Part shown: positions 24,720 through 37,100 of the stretch, in pieces
Position numbering within the stretch: the stretch's first letter is position 1
Layout: every line of letters starts with the position of its first letter
Source of the DNA: Petrosia ficiformis
Lineage: Eukaryota; Porifera; Demospongiae; Haplosclerida; Petrosiidae
Length of the DNA stretch: 64,000 nucleotides
Assembly: GCA_947044365.1 (NCBI GenBank)
Contig: OX345648.1
Coordinates: 3,600,096-3,664,095 of the forward strand
Direction: 5' to 3'
Notes under the pieces: model-generated
The model's input: the letters and a program-made list of their open reading frames with translations, nothing else
Told to the model about the DNA's origin: nothing
Databases searched by the model: none
Translations under genes and position numbers: made by a program

Positions 24720-26160
24720 CTAATCAATGTCTAGCACGCCTAATAGTCTAACATTAACCGGCAGGCAAATACCTTCCTCTATATGTTTGCGTACATTACA
24801 ATTAAATTTAGAAAAAATAGGTGCATGTATTTTGTAAACCTTTTTAAATGTAGAACATAGCTTAGTATACCAGAAACCTTGTTGTATTAAATGACTAGTG
24901 TCTGTGTGCAAAATCTTTAAAAGAATTGCATATCCTACCAGTTCTTATTAATTGTGAAATATACACTCCATAAGCAGGTTTAGTGGGAATATTACTGCAT
25001 AAATGTGGAAAGTTAACTATATTAAAACCAAAATTGTCTCTTTTATCAAAAATGGTAGTGTGATATTTCTCGTTTTCTATTGTAATTAATATATCTAAAT
25101 AGGATAGCATAGTGGGACTCTCAGTAGTTCTTTTGAGTTCTAACTCAGGATGATATATGTTAGGAATAACTTTTGTAAATCTATTATTATTTAATGTTAA
25201 AAGATCATCAATATATCTGGTAGTGTAAGAAAACTGTTTAGCTAAGTGCATATTACTTTTGATAAGATCTTTCATATAGTTATATTCATAATAGAATACA
25301 AATAAACTAGCTAAAAAAAGGAGCACAATCAGTACCCATCGGAATTCCCTAAATATTTCTTTACCTACTTTAATGTAAATGTTATCTATCAAGAATTCCA
25401 GCATTTCTATCAGTTTTTCCTCTTTAATATTTTTGCTACAACTTGACTTAGATGGTATGTCTGACCAATATGCTTTACCAAACTTATTTACAACTAGATA
25501 TATGCAATTTCTAACTCTATATGCTTCCTGTATGAGAGCTGTAAGTCGGCTAATTTTAAAGAGACATGTGGAATACTAGTATACAAGTGTAGACAAATCA
25601 AAGCTATCAAAATGTTTTGCCTTAGTAAAGTGATTAATTGTATGAAGTTTGTCAAGGACCTGTTGTGAATTATTAATTATCCAAAAACAGTTAACACCGG
25701 TATTATTATAAATACCATGGCAATATTCTTTAAAATGAGTAGTTATAGTAGTAAGACATGTGGTAAGAAGTTTAGATAATGCCTTAGTGGTGCATTTATG
25801 CGAAGCAGCAATAAATCCCTTTCCGTAAGGATTTTTATGTAATTTAGGTAGCCAGTAAAAGGATGGCATGTCTTCCATGTTAGGTTCTACCTTGATATTA
25901 TTCTTATTCATGTACTTCACATGTTTGGATATTATATGTGCAATATTAGCATTATCTTTAAAATAGGTTTGTGTGGCATTAAGTTCATCAAGAACCATCT
26001 CCATATAATACTTCTTACATACTATTATAACATTGTTAGCTGGTTTATCTGCAGGAACCAAAACAAATCTAAATGTAACTTATCTTTAAATGCATGTTTT
26101 TTACGTTTATTAATATGTTTTGCCCTTAGCTGCTGTATCCTTTTATATGTATACAAGTTT
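24720..26160 (-). mobile_element. Reverse transcriptase relic, Penelope-like
   Basis: Minus-strand segments in order: FVLVPADKPANNVIIVCKKY, then FYWLPKLHKNPYGKGF, then RYIDDLLTLNN (the YxDD catalytic box), then PHLCSNIP and SQLIRTGRICNSF. LPKLHK and this spacing resemble reverse transcriptases of Penelope-like elements, though another class is possible. The segment before RYIDDLL, where a GIPMGT-type box is expected, is scrambled by a frameshift (read as FREFRWVLIVLL), and the frame breaks again near 25577 and 24900. The copy is dead and lies between exons of the locus A pseudogene. Confidence 0.65.
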
Positions 26161-26984
26161 CAAGTGATACTCATTACCAGGACCTTATGAGCCCGCTCAT
26201 AAGCTCCTGTCATTACTAACATGTACAACCATAATGAACCATTGAAACCCACTCATAGATGTCACTCATTATTTTTGGATGGAAACTATATGCAATATTC
26301 AAAGATAGTTATCTCTATTTTTGTTCAGGTAATGTATGTAAAAGATGTGCAAAAGGAATGGAAAGTATGCTTGAGAAATTGCAAATGGCTAGACATCAGC
26401 GTCCAGCTACGAATACAAAAACAGATATCTGTACCACTTTTCAGTATCAACCAACATCATGCAGTGATGTTAGTAACTTCAATCCTAAAAGTCCCTCTGG
26501 CTATTACTGGCTCTATTCCAAGAATGGAAATGTGACTCAGGTGCATTGCTTATTTGGTGAACCTACTGAAAGTAATCCTGCATGCAATATCATGCAAAGA
26601 GACAAAGGAGCACTACCCAACTAGTCACTCACAAGGCAGTACAAGCTTTCTGTGATATAGGGACTAACAAAAAGGAATAGCTGTGTATTTCTATTTGAAC
26701 ACACATTTGTGCAGTTTGTACATGTGTATATAGTACTGAATTCTCACCTACAAGTGTATGGAAGTTTATACTAAATGTTATCATAGATATGAGATGTGTT
26801 TTTAAATTATAGTTATAATTATACTTTTATATCCACTGCCACTATTAACAAAGGCTTGAAAATAATCTATTAGTATCTATGGCTTTACCAGAAAGTCTTC
26901 AACCTAAATATGAATTCTAAGTGATAGCTAGGGATGTATGTGTTGTCCTGCAGTGCAAAAATAGAATAGTTAAATAACAAAATT

Positions 26985-27380
26985 TTATTGGTTAGTACAG
27001 TTACAAGTGTTATTATAATATAATTAGTCATACAGGTTGTCATGATTGCATGACATACTTTTACCAAATATCATGTCTATAATATCTCATATTAGATGAA
27101 CAAAGAAGGTTTGGAAACCTAAAACGATTTAATTAAAATATTTATTCTGCTTCTTTGTACATCTATTATATAGGATAAGGAAATTGCAATTGCGAAAGTA
27201 CAAATACATATATGTCACCATGCAGCCATAACAACCAAATTTTCCGCTATTCCTTGCAATACATGTGATATACATGTAATTACAATCCAATAATATTTCC
27301 TTATCCTGTCTAATAGATGTACAAAAAAGCACACAAATAAATCATTGTAGATTTCCAAACGTTTTTGTGCATCTTATATG
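26985..27380. repeat. Dispersed repeat with inverted ends, related to 55455-55745
   Basis: TTAGTCATACAGGTTGTCAT, CAAAGAAGGTTTGGAAACCT and ATATTTATTCTGCTTCTTTG recur in order near 55500-55630. Within this copy the 27100 region is roughly mirrored at 27346-27375 (GATTTCCAAACGTTTTTGTGC), suggesting a short inverted repeat. Confidence 0.5.
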
Positions 27381-27554
27381 AGATATTAAGTATGATAATT
27401 GATTATAGTTGGTACATATATCTTTTACGTACTTTAATATAATTAGTACAAAGTAGCTATGGCGTGTGTATCCTGAACAACCAACTAATTGGTAAATCCT
27501 TGCAACTGCGCGCAATAACCAATATATATGGGTTATTTTAACAATTGCAGTGAT

Positions 27555-27640
27555 ACACATGGAGACTATACTTGGTCAACATTGCCCTGGAGACTATACT
27601 TGGTCAACATTACCTTGGAGACTGTACTTGGTCTTGCAAT
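27555..27640. repeat. Three 28-base tandem units
   Basis: Three consecutive copies of GGAGACTATACTTGGTCAAC plus ATT(A/G)CC, the last diverging after CTTGGTC. The remaining sequence to 28500 is AT-rich with TA tracts (28035-28110), and I see no gene. Confidence 0.75.
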
Positions 27641-28518
27641 GCACAATGATTTTCTTGATATTTAGTATATATATTATACTATAATGATCATGTCATCAGT
27701 CTATAGAAAGTGTAGGTGGTATATTTAGCTAATACACCCACAAACTAGTTTATATTTCTGCCAGCAGTGTATATTTTAACCACAAACTAGTGTATATATA
27801 TCTCACACCACAATCAACAATTTTGTTGATAATCAAAGTGATTTAAATAACAAGAACAAATGAATAAGTGAAAGTGATTTAAAGAACAAGAGCAAATGAA
27901 TTAGTGAAATGGTTAATTTTGAGCAAGCAATGGAAAGTTATGGCACTGAGTGCATGTTCACTATCTTGGTGGCAAACCACATTGACCTTCCCACCTTGGG
28001 GTGTATATTTGGTGAATACACTTCAAAGCTATGGTTTATATATTATATATATATATATATGTAATATATACTATTATTATATATAATATATATATATATA
28101 TTTTATATATACATATCTTTGTTGAAGCAAATCTCTTTGTTGCAGTGCGACTAACATATCTTCTAATGATTGTAGTTATTTGACAACAGAAGCAACTATA
28201 TTTGCTTGAAAGAATTTATTATAATAATTATAGAAAATAATTGTTATGACATAAGCACACATGGAGCCACATAAGCAAAGGTTGTTGCATGCACGAGACT
28301 ATTTACACTAATAATAATATTATAATCCTTTTATTATAGTGTTGATTTTAAACAAGCAAGTACTGTAATATCATACTTACAACAATAATTATAGTGTAAA
28401 CAAGTACTGAACATTATATGTTTGTGTATAAAATCAAAATGGCTCACTGAAATTGAATTTGTGCATGTATAGCTATATTATAGTGTACAGTTGCCAGACA
28501 GTATTAATGTGTGGGATT

Positions 28519-31500
28519 TTAGTCATCGTTAGTGAGTCTTTGTAGTAGATCATCATCTTGATCTTTTTGAAATTTGGTTACAACTTTCATAATTTTCTTT
28601 TTCAAAACATCCCTAATCTTCCTTCCAGCTTTATACCTGGTCATGTAACTCATACAATGCCAACCGATCAGTGAAATTAGTATTAGTAATACTAACAACA
28701 TCAATGCTGATATATATGGTTCTGTTATTGACACATCTCCTTTCAGTTGACCATACAATGTTATGAATTCCAACAGAAGAAGATCAATGAGTATAACACA
28801 CTCAAATATATTAACCCATTTGCCTCTGTATGGTTTATAATACACCTGTATGAATGTGAATGGAGCTAGGAACACAAGATGAAGGAGTAATAGAAGACTA
28901 GGATTGTTACCTCGAAGAAGAGCGTAACTTATGTATGAACATACAAGTAGCCAGAGTCGAGCTCCAAACCACCAACCCCAACCATCTCTATAGCGACCTT
29001 GATAAGCATCAACCAGGTTACGTCTTTTTTTTACCCACCTCGACCTACGAGCCAAAAGAGAACCACAAGTGGTCCACAATAGGAATGGTAGCAAATAGAA
29101 TAATACGGTGATGATAGCTGTAATGAATAATGCAACATGTCCACTGTTCCTCCAGTATGGTATATTACCATCAACATACCATACTGTAAACTCTCCATGT
29201 GGTGTCAGTATATTGACTGGAATAAAAATGTCAATGACATTAAGTAGCAGTTTAGCAAATGATAAATAAAACAAGGTAGCCATTACTTGAATTGACGAAT
29301 AAGTAGTTAAGTTAGCAATGAAACCAGAGCGTTTGCTTATTATAACTAACATCAAAACTATAAGCCATAAGTACACAGGAAAGATGAATTGTAGAGCTGT
29401 CTTAATCAATGCAGTAAGTCCATTGTATAAACATACACTAAATCCTAGTTCAAGATTCAGTAGTGAGAAGATGATATTGAGAATAACCCCATATGCGTGT
29501 GTATGTAAGACAACTGTCCTCAAACTAACTTCAGTCATGTTGAAATAGAAGATAATACCACCAAATAACTGACTAGAGATTGTCATACGAAGACAGAACA
29601 GAACAGTTACTAACACAATTCCTGATACAGCAAATAGCAGTATCATTAAGAGACAGAGATTTGAGTTACAGGTCTGACACTCATCAGGACCCAATACTAA
29701 TGAATATCCATCCTCACATCCTCCACATAATACTCCAGTCCTGTGATGTTGACAGAGAGAGTCTTGTTCAGTCATATTAACCTCAGTGATTCCTTGTTGA
29801 CAGTAACCAGTTGGACAAACAGGAGCAAAACCAAATGTATTGTTACCATCATTAGAAGATGGATAGAGAATAGATATGTCTTGACCTACTGATACAACTC
29901 CCAGCCATGTTGTATTTGGTATTGTAATACTAGTAGTATCAATATTACAGTAGTTAGTGATTTTGTGAGTCATTAAAAGTTCATCACACACACATTCTCT
30001 CTGCATAGATCTAAATGACAGTAGAAATCCTATTGGACAGATTAATTCTTTAACATCAATTGTCACTGACAATTGGTACTCTGGATTGTAAATGCTTAAA
30101 TAACCAGTAGAAAGTAGACTAACAACAGATGTCAAGTGATAAATTCTGATTTCAATTGAAGTACATTTGTTTTCATCCAATAACTGTGCCTTCTTTATTA
30201 AAAGTGATTTTTTGAAATTTTCAGTTTGCAATTTATAATATAGATCCACATGAACATTTGTCAAAACTGATTTGTTTTGAAAATCAAGTGCAGCAACAGG
30301 GAATACAAATTTTTGTCCGGGATAGAAAGAAATGTTAGCAGAAGAAAGACAAATCATGTTCTCTCTACACAGACATAAGATAATTGGTGGTGAAGACAGA
30401 ATTGCAGATAAATTTGAAGATGAGTGAATGTACTGTGTGAAATATGTTTTATTGCATTTGTTAAATGCATCTGAATACATGAATGTTTTTGCTAGATATA
30501 ATCCATAAGTTGAGAGAACAAAATTTAATGTTATGTTACTTTGTACTTTGCTGGTCAAGAATTGTAAAGGGCAAGCATTGTAACCACCACTTGCTAAGCC
30601 TGTGGCTACAATCAAACCAGAGGATTGGAAAAGATGATTACGTAGAAATGTAATGTTTGATGGAGTCTGAATTTTTAAGAGTGACCTCTTTGTCAAAAAG
30701 AAACATGTTCCAGTTTTTGCTCTGTTTCTATAAAATATCACATTACCACTGACTGTTATGTACGTTTTGGTAGCAACTATAACAGATCCATAATTATTAA
30801 CAAATGAACCTCCTTTCACAAAAACTGATAGATTACCAACAAACTCTATTATTGATTCTGTATAAATACTAATTGCATTGAATTTCAGTTCTTTCTCTTC
30901 ATTGCCATTATAAAAACATTTCCCATCAATGATTTCAACGTATGTATTAGGTATAAGGTTTAATGTTGTAGTTCTTTCTTCTTGTATCATAATGTATATT
31001 GCACTACCTCCTATAACTGCACCATTAGTATAAAAAATAACTCCTTTAAATGTGATATTCATTATGAGTGAACTGGGAACTGAAATATACACACCACCTC
31101 CATAGTCTACATTATTATTGTAAGCAAATACAGTCCCCTCATCCAGAGTGACATTAAGAATGCTTTTTTCGTGGGTTCTTTTGATAACTTCTATGGAAAG
31201 ACAACCTCCTTTTCCTCCCCTTAAGAGTGCTTGATTCTTATAGCAGCTTAAAATATTTTTCACATGAAATGATGGAAGGTAAAAACCTTTTGAATCAACA
31301 TAAGTAATCAAAATCCCTCCTACAAAGCTACCTCTAGTATCACTAATTTCACAATACTCCATAACCACCTGTCTATTTTGATATCCATTACCAATAAACA
31401 GCATAGTCAGCCCTCCTGCACCAAATATTGGTACACTATCCACTCCATATTGTAACAAGTCAATTGGATTACCTGCACTAGCTGATGCGTAATGGTTGAT

Positions 31501-32241
31501 GTTATGTTTTAGAGTAATTTTCTGTAGTAGCAATACACTAGTATTACTATATGGAATACCTGTACTGATGTGTGTGTCTGTGAACATAAAGAATAGTCCA
31601 CTTCCTGAGCAAATGATATCCTGTGGGTCATGTTCCTCACTTGAACAGTTATAGGAGTTTGATACTGATAAATTAGTCATATGAACTCTCCCATATACAT
31701 TGACTACAATCATAGCATAACCAAAATACCCTCCATCAACTGTCAGATTAGAGAGTGTGATATCATAACTTTGGCTAATGAGTAGAACAGCAGTCTGACC
31801 CATTGGGAAGTAGACACATGACTGATTAATAGAAAAGACGGTAGTAGGAGTTATTATTCCTCCACAATGTTCAATATGGAGGTTACATAAGGTGAGTCCT
31901 GTTGTATTTATGAAGCCAAATCCTCTGGTAGGTTGAGTTTCACCATAACAAATGATGTGAGCAGGATCAGAAGTGTCATCATTTGTAGTGATTACAATAT
32001 TCATGAGATGTTCAAGAAGACAAAAAGGACCAGAAGTGATAATGTGGACTGAAGAGGAGAGGAAAAGATTCATGCCAGATGTTAGATAACGAGAACCATT
32101 TTCACACAAGTAGTACTGAAGGGATCCATGACTACTTGCATTGTGAATATTACTACCAGGAATAAATATGGTAGAATTGTCCACAGCAAAGTTTAAACTG
32201 ATTGACACAAGAAGCCACAGTATGAGGTATGTTACCTTCAT
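28519..32241 (-). CDS. Beta-helix ectodomain multi-pass membrane protein (intact paralog D)
   Basis: A single uninterrupted exon encodes about 1240 aa from the ATG at 32241; an in-frame ATG at 32280 is possible but would precede the signal peptide. Residues 1-20 (MKVTYLILWLLVSISL) are a signal peptide. Residues about 25-730 are Asn/Ser-rich with many N-glycosylation sites and Gly-Gly turns (GGGVYIS, GGSAIYI, GGCLSIEV) typical of parallel beta-helix repeats. A Cys-rich stretch follows (CPIGF near 733, TGVLCGGC near 833). From about 860 to 1200 there are seven to eight hydrophobic helices, including LQFIFPVYLWLIV near 950 and GWWFGARLWLLV near 1087. The tail is basic. The order implies a large extracellular sensor or adhesion domain on a receptor- or channel-like membrane part. 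Function unknown; a partial degenerate copy lies at 47.1-48.9 kb. Confidence 0.8.
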   Translation of the reverse strand: MKVTYLILWLLVSISLNFAVDNSTIFIPGSNIHNASSHGSLQYYLCENGSRYLTSGMNLFLSSSVHIITSGPFCLLEHLMNIVITTNDDTSDPAHIICYGETQPTRGFGFINTTGLTLCNLHIEHCGGIITPTTVFSINQSCVYFPMGQTAVLLISQSYDITLSNLTVDGGYFGYAMIVVNVYGRVHMTNLSVSNSYNCSSEEHDPQDIICSGSGLFFMFTDTHISTGIPYSNTSVLLLQKITLKHNINHYASASAGNPIDLLQYGVDSVPIFGAGGLTMLFIGNGYQNRQVVMEYCEISDTRGSFVGGILITYVDSKGFYLPSFHVKNILSCYKNQALLRGGKGGCLSIEVIKRTHEKSILNVTLDEGTVFAYNNNVDYGGGVYISVPSSLIMNITFKGVIFYTNGAVIGGSAIYIMIQEERTTTLNLIPNTYVEIIDGKCFYNGNEEKELKFNAISIYTESIIEFVGNLSVFVKGGSFVNNYGSVIVATKTYITVSGNVIFYRNRAKTGTCFFLTKRSLLKIQTPSNITFLRNHLFQSSGLIVATGLASGGYNACPLQFLTSKVQSNITLNFVLSTYGLYLAKTFMYSDAFNKCNKTYFTQYIHSSSNLSAILSSPPIILCLCRENMICLSSANISFYPGQKFVFPVAALDFQNKSVLTNVHVDLYYKLQTENFKKSLLIKKAQLLDENKCTSIEIRIYHLTSVVSLLSTGYLSIYNPEYQLSVTIDVKELICPIGFLLSFRSMQRECVCDELLMTHKITNYCNIDTTSITIPNTTWLGVVSVGQDISILYPSSNDGNNTFGFAPVCPTGYCQQGITEVNMTEQDSLCQHHRTGVLCGGCEDGYSLVLGPDECQTCNSNLCLLMILLFAVSGIVLVTVLFCLRMTISSQLFGGIIFYFNMTEVSLRTVVLHTHAYGVILNIIFSLLNLELGFSVCLYNGLTALIKTALQFIFPVYLWLIVLMLVIISKRSGFIANLTTYSSIQVMATLFYLSFAKLLLNVIDIFIPVNILTPHGEFTVWYVDGNIPYWRNSGHVALFITAIITVLFYLLPFLLWTTCGSLLARRSRWVKKRRNLVDAYQGRYRDGWGWWFGARLWLLVCSYISYALLRGNNPSLLLLLHLVFLAPFTFIQVYYKPYRGKWVNIFECVILIDLLLLEFITLYGQLKGDVSITEPYISALMLLVLLILISLIGWHCMSYMTRYKAGRKIRDVLKKKIMKVVTKFQKDQDDDLLQRLTNDD

Positions 32242-32864
32242 TATAGCTACAAATACATTTGAATGACAGTCAAAACACATCTATATGGATTATATTGCAC
32301 TTTTGTTGATGTTTCACTGTTTATTATACTTTTTATGTACAATGTGTAGGTTTGTTGTAAACTTGTCTATATAATTATGGTGTGTGAAATATTACAATAA
32401 ATAATTATACTTTTTACTGTTACCATTTTACAAGCAAGATTGCTTTCAGAAAAAAAAACTAATTGTAAATTAATGATAGATAGATCAATAATTATTATTA
32501 TTATATTACAGCAGATTATCATTTTATCGGAATAAGAGGGGAATTTTTATCCCAAAATTAGAAATGAAATGTACACTGACATTAAACTTAATCCATCCTA
32601 TATCAATTACAAACTTGCCACTTGATATTTATTTTATTTTGCTAGACACAAATTAGCTTAAGATAGATATGCATTCACATTTTGATGATAAGGATCAAAG
32701 TGTAATAAACCTAATTGTCTGAATCTTAGTATAATTATATATGTAAGTATGTATTATTAATGTACATACACACTCATGTGCACGTGTCTGTGTACATAAT
32801 ATGTACATGCTTACTTAATGTATAGTATTATGTATGTATTTGCTACATAATTATACGTGTATGT

Positions 32865-32984
32865 TAGTGTTGTTTTAGTTAACTATATGATTATAACTTG
32901 AACCCCTTTTAGTAAGCCTAAAATTATTTTAGTTTATCAACTGTGACTAAAAGTGGTCATTACTGTCATACTAAAACAACACTA
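32865..32984. mobile_element. 120-base MITE with perfect 15-base inverted repeats
   Basis: TAGTGTTGTTTTAGT at 32865-32879 is the exact complement of ACTAAAACAACACTA at 32970-32984. The interior AACTTGAACCCCTTTTAGTA resembles part of 57735-58010, which also starts TAGTGTTGTTATAAC. This is a very short non-autonomous element. Confidence 0.75.
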
Positions 32985-33138
32985 GTGTATGTATTATATT
33001 ATGAAAACATCATGCATACATGCATATGCAGGTATGTCATTGTCAGTTAAGTTATATATATTAGGAATGCTACAAACAGGTATAATACCACTACCACTGC
33101 AGTACTCTCACGTTGATCGCAAAATAGTCTATGATAAG

Positions 33139-33320
33139 AACATTTCCTATTGGGAGATACCACAACCCTTTGATAATTATGTTGATGAAGAACATTCCTT
33201 ATTGGGAGATACCACAACTCCTTGATACATATGCTGATGAAGAACATTCCCTATTGAGAGATACCACAACTCCTTTATATGTTGATGAAAAACATTCCCT
33301 ATTGGGAGATACAACATCAT
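33139..33320. repeat. Minisatellite of about 50-58 bases
   Basis: Four units built on AGAACATTCCCTATTGGGAG plus ATACCACAACTCCTT, separated by TGATGAAG-type spacers. The unit has odd length, so open frames through it on both strands are by chance. Confidence 0.8.
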
Positions 33321-34173
33321 TTTGCATATAGGCTGTTGTTGTTGCTGCATGATTACATACAAACTGTTTATATAAACCATTTTTTAAAACATTCATTTTC
33401 AGAATAAAATTATTGTTCTATATACGTGTACATCATTCTGTATGTAGCTCTGAGACATATCTACCTTCTCTACTATAATAAGCTTATAGTATCTGAAACT
33501 GATAGTGACTTGAATGTGTGTTTCTAAACTGCCAGAATTAATGTAATTATCATGATACTTGCAAAAAATAATTTAAAGTACATTCACATTGAGTTGGCAC
33601 CTAACTAAATGATAACATGTAATGAAAAAGACCTTACCACAAACTTAATTAATCGAACACTAGCCTCATATTTCTAGTATAAAATTATATGTCTAGGTAA
33701 TAATGACTCAATAAATGGAAGCTGATAATAACTGCATATTGATCAGCACCAGTAATTTATTGAAAAGTCCCGAATGATTGGGCAGTGAATTATCATAGTT
33801 TTATGTTTGCTTTCACCAATTATTAAAAATTTGTTTTTAATAACCAAATGTTTCGGTAGTCATGCAACTACCTTCATTAATACAAATAAATTCTACTATT
33901 TCAATGTGTTATGCAAATTCAATCGTAAGTTATTTTAAAACTTCCTCTTTGTGTAATTCACTGGGTGTAAGATGATCCCATTACACATCAATTCTTGATA
34001 TAAATGATCATATAGCTTATTATAATTTATTATAACTAAGCTACAAGGAAGAGTATTAAGCTACAGAAATTATTATTATTATTATAATTGCTACAAAATT
34101 AATTTGAAAATTAATAGCTATGCTACAGTTTTGAGGTTGAAATATCAAACACAATTTGTTGAAAAATGTAAAC

Positions 34174-37100
34174 TCAGTCAGCAAGTATCAGTAAAGCTTG
34201 TCTCATTTCATCATACTCCTCTTCATCTTCTTCGTGTATATGTCTCTCTGTAGTGTGTTTCTCTATAATCACAAAACTGAGTATTACATTCCTTGATTTT
34301 AAACTTACCGAAACATTTTGACGATATAGTAATCACCAGTATACCAAATACCACTGTTGTCAGTGAAGCAGTAATATACGACAGAGTTTGTGATGTGTGA
34401 CTTTTTACTGGTACACATAGCAATGCAACGATAATCTGTACGATAACTACAAAGAGACAGAATGAATCCACCCTGTTTAAACCATTATGCCTAAACGGTT
34501 TAACGTAGGTTTGTAAGAGTGCCAGAGGGATCACAATTATCACTTGAAGAAACAACATTAAAGAAACATCAACCCCTCTCAGTACTGTGAACACAATATA
34601 TATGTACACAACAACTAACATTCTCACACCAAACCAATATCCAAGTGTATGTTTATATGGTCCATGAAATGATTCTATGAAGGATCGAAAGTGATGTAAG
34701 CGTTTCCATCTCAAGAAATAGTTCCCAAAAGTGACAATTAGTATATATGGAAGTATGAATAATACTAGTGTCATTATAGCAATTGAGAAAAGTATGATGT
34801 GTTCCTTATCTTGTAAGTAGACAACACTACCATCTCCATACCATACAGTGATAATGTCGTTATTTCCTGTTTTAACACGAGCATATACTAATATATCAAT
34901 ACTGGTGATGAGGAGTTTTGAAAACGAAAGCTGTATGAGTGTGGCCAACACTTGCACTGATGATGCTGCTGTCTGATTTGAGACACGAGTGGAATACCGG
35001 CTTAAAACAATAAACACAATTACAATGCTCCACAAGTATACTGGAAATATAAACTGTAGTCCTGTCTTTATTGCTGTTGTCATTCCATCATAAAAGCACA
35101 ATGGAAATCCAAGGTTGAGATTCATGAGTGATACAAAGATTCTCATTCCTGATATAAACACATTATTATCATCAAGATAGTCAATAGTAGAAACAGCGAT
35201 AATGTTATTTGTAAGTATAATACTAGCAAGTGGTCCTTCTGATAATGTGAGTCTAAAGAAGAGTAAAACAGTCACAAGTATCACTCCAATGGCAGCATAC
35301 CCTACTAAGGTTAGAAGCCATAAGTTAGAACAATGTCTGCACTCAGTAGTGCCAAATATAATGCTAAATGTATTTATGCATTGTCCACAAAGAACTCCAG
35401 TTTTACCATCAATACATATAGAATGATTTATATCTGATACATTAATTGCTATCGTAGTTGATCTACAGTTAGTAGATGGACATATGTTGGCAAATCCAAG
35501 AGAGGATTCATTTAGCAAATCCATTTTACCAAGCCATGATCCAATTGGTCGAGTAATAAGCAAATGTACTTATGTTACACTCAGCATTTGTAATTACTTT
35601 AGTAATGAAATGATCACACTCACAAATTCCATTGTTGGATAACTGGAATCCAATTGGACAAGGATATACATAAATATGAGCTGACAAGCTTGGTTGATTT
35701 CCTGGTATAGCCAGTTGCAAATACCCATGCTTTGCTTGGTTTGTTTTACTGTGTATATTGTATGTTACTTTGCTACATCTAAGCCCAGAAAGGGACACTA
35801 AGTCTTCACCTTCCTTCAAAGTTAACACATCTTGTGATAAATGAGGACCATAGTAGTGGTAGGGAGTAATTGAAGCACTAACTGGTGAGTATACTATTAA
35901 ACCCATAGCATCTACTGCTACTATGCTGAGTGTAATAGATTTACCAGGGTATGTGTCAATGACTTGAATTGGTGTTTCTGAACTTGTACAATGTAGTTGA
36001 ATTTTATCATCACTTACATTTGATTTACTGCAGTAGCATATTTCAACAGGTTCTGAAGATATATGTTGTAAACTATTATCTGTTAGAATAGGTTCAAATG
36101 TGGCATTTAACAATACTCTGATATCAAGATCAGTAGAGTAATACTGGGTACAGTTGTATATTAATGCAGCATAGATACTATTTCCAGCTAACCCAGCTTT
36201 GTTGTTAATAAAGGTCATCATAATATCTAAATTATCAAGGTTTGATACACCTAACTGTATAACACACATATTGTCTCCAGGTAGTGGATCGTTTACAGCA
36301 TATATTGCACCACCATAAAGTAATGCTTTGTTGTTGAGAAATGTTGCATGTAGTGGTGGAATTAAGAATAGATATGATGAATGATAAAGAGATATTGCTG
36401 CTCCACTATTAGCACTGTTATTTGCGAAAATCATTCTTCCTTGTATAAACAGGTTAGTATTGTAAACTGCCATGACTGGAGTTTCATTTTCATGAAAGTA
36501 ACTTTCTCCACATATGGTAACATTTTTCCAATTGACAAATCTCATTGCTTCAACTTTAGAGTATAAACTAACGGTATGTGGTGAGACTTGTCGGAACTTG
36601 CAGCTTTCCAAAACAATAGAATGGTTAGCTTTTGAGGGTCTCACAACTGCATACATTCCAGCCAGAAATTCAGCTTCAAAGTGGAATTTAAATTTCACCT
36701 TCTTCAAGAAAAATTGCTTGAAATTATTTGCACAGGTTTCATGAATGTCTATATAAAACATACATCCATACTTCAATGTTTGTAATTTATCACCACCATT
36801 GGCCACGCGCACAGTATCCAAATAAATTGGATGAAACCTAAGAGAGTCTAGTGTACCACCGCTACATTTACCACAATTAAAACTATGAATAGTAATATCA
36901 GACCCTCCAACTTGATTTGTATCACCAAGTAAGCATCCACCATATAAATTAGTGTTTGTTATAGAAACAGTGGAGTTTTCCATACAATTAAGAAAGAGAA
37001 TTAACATACCTCCAGCTACTGATCCATAGTTGAAAGAACCCAGTGCGCTTTGTGTTGTAGTAAAATTAGCAATATAATGTGTCTGTGTAAAAATAACAGT

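Larger units (their letters stand above)
16691..26680 (+). pseudogene. Locus A copy of secreted fibrinogen-motif gene, split and frameshifted
   Basis: Exon-by-exon duplicate of the gene at 44528-46840. Signal-peptide exon 16691-16745 begins MGILLLSFAVILQLF; exon 2 is 17183-17386; the first part of exon 3 is 17935 to about 18048; the second part resumes at about 23752-23873; the last exon starts at 26339. Lesions: a one-base deletion near 17996, interruption of exon 3 by about 5.7 kb with loss of about 42 target bases, and in the last exon an indel after SNPA together with loss of the second YYWLR motif. The resumed piece of exon 3 keeps the ancestral in-frame SYTTVEIVNKG that the locus B copy has lost. 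The exon order proves common origin, and expression of a full protein is very unlikely. Confidence 0.8.
32242..34173. other. Intergenic interval
   Basis: AT-rich, with a small MITE at 32865-32984 and a minisatellite at 33139-33320. From about 34020 the sequence is the 3' flank shared by the tandem family units (AGGAAGAGTATTAAGCTACA recurs near 49830 and 63480). No gene seen. Confidence 0.6.

Noticed and set aside
33139..33320. Possible CRISPR-like array (four repeats with spacers)
   Set aside because: Units are directly adjoining, diverged minisatellite copies in a eukaryotic intergenic region, with no cas genes.
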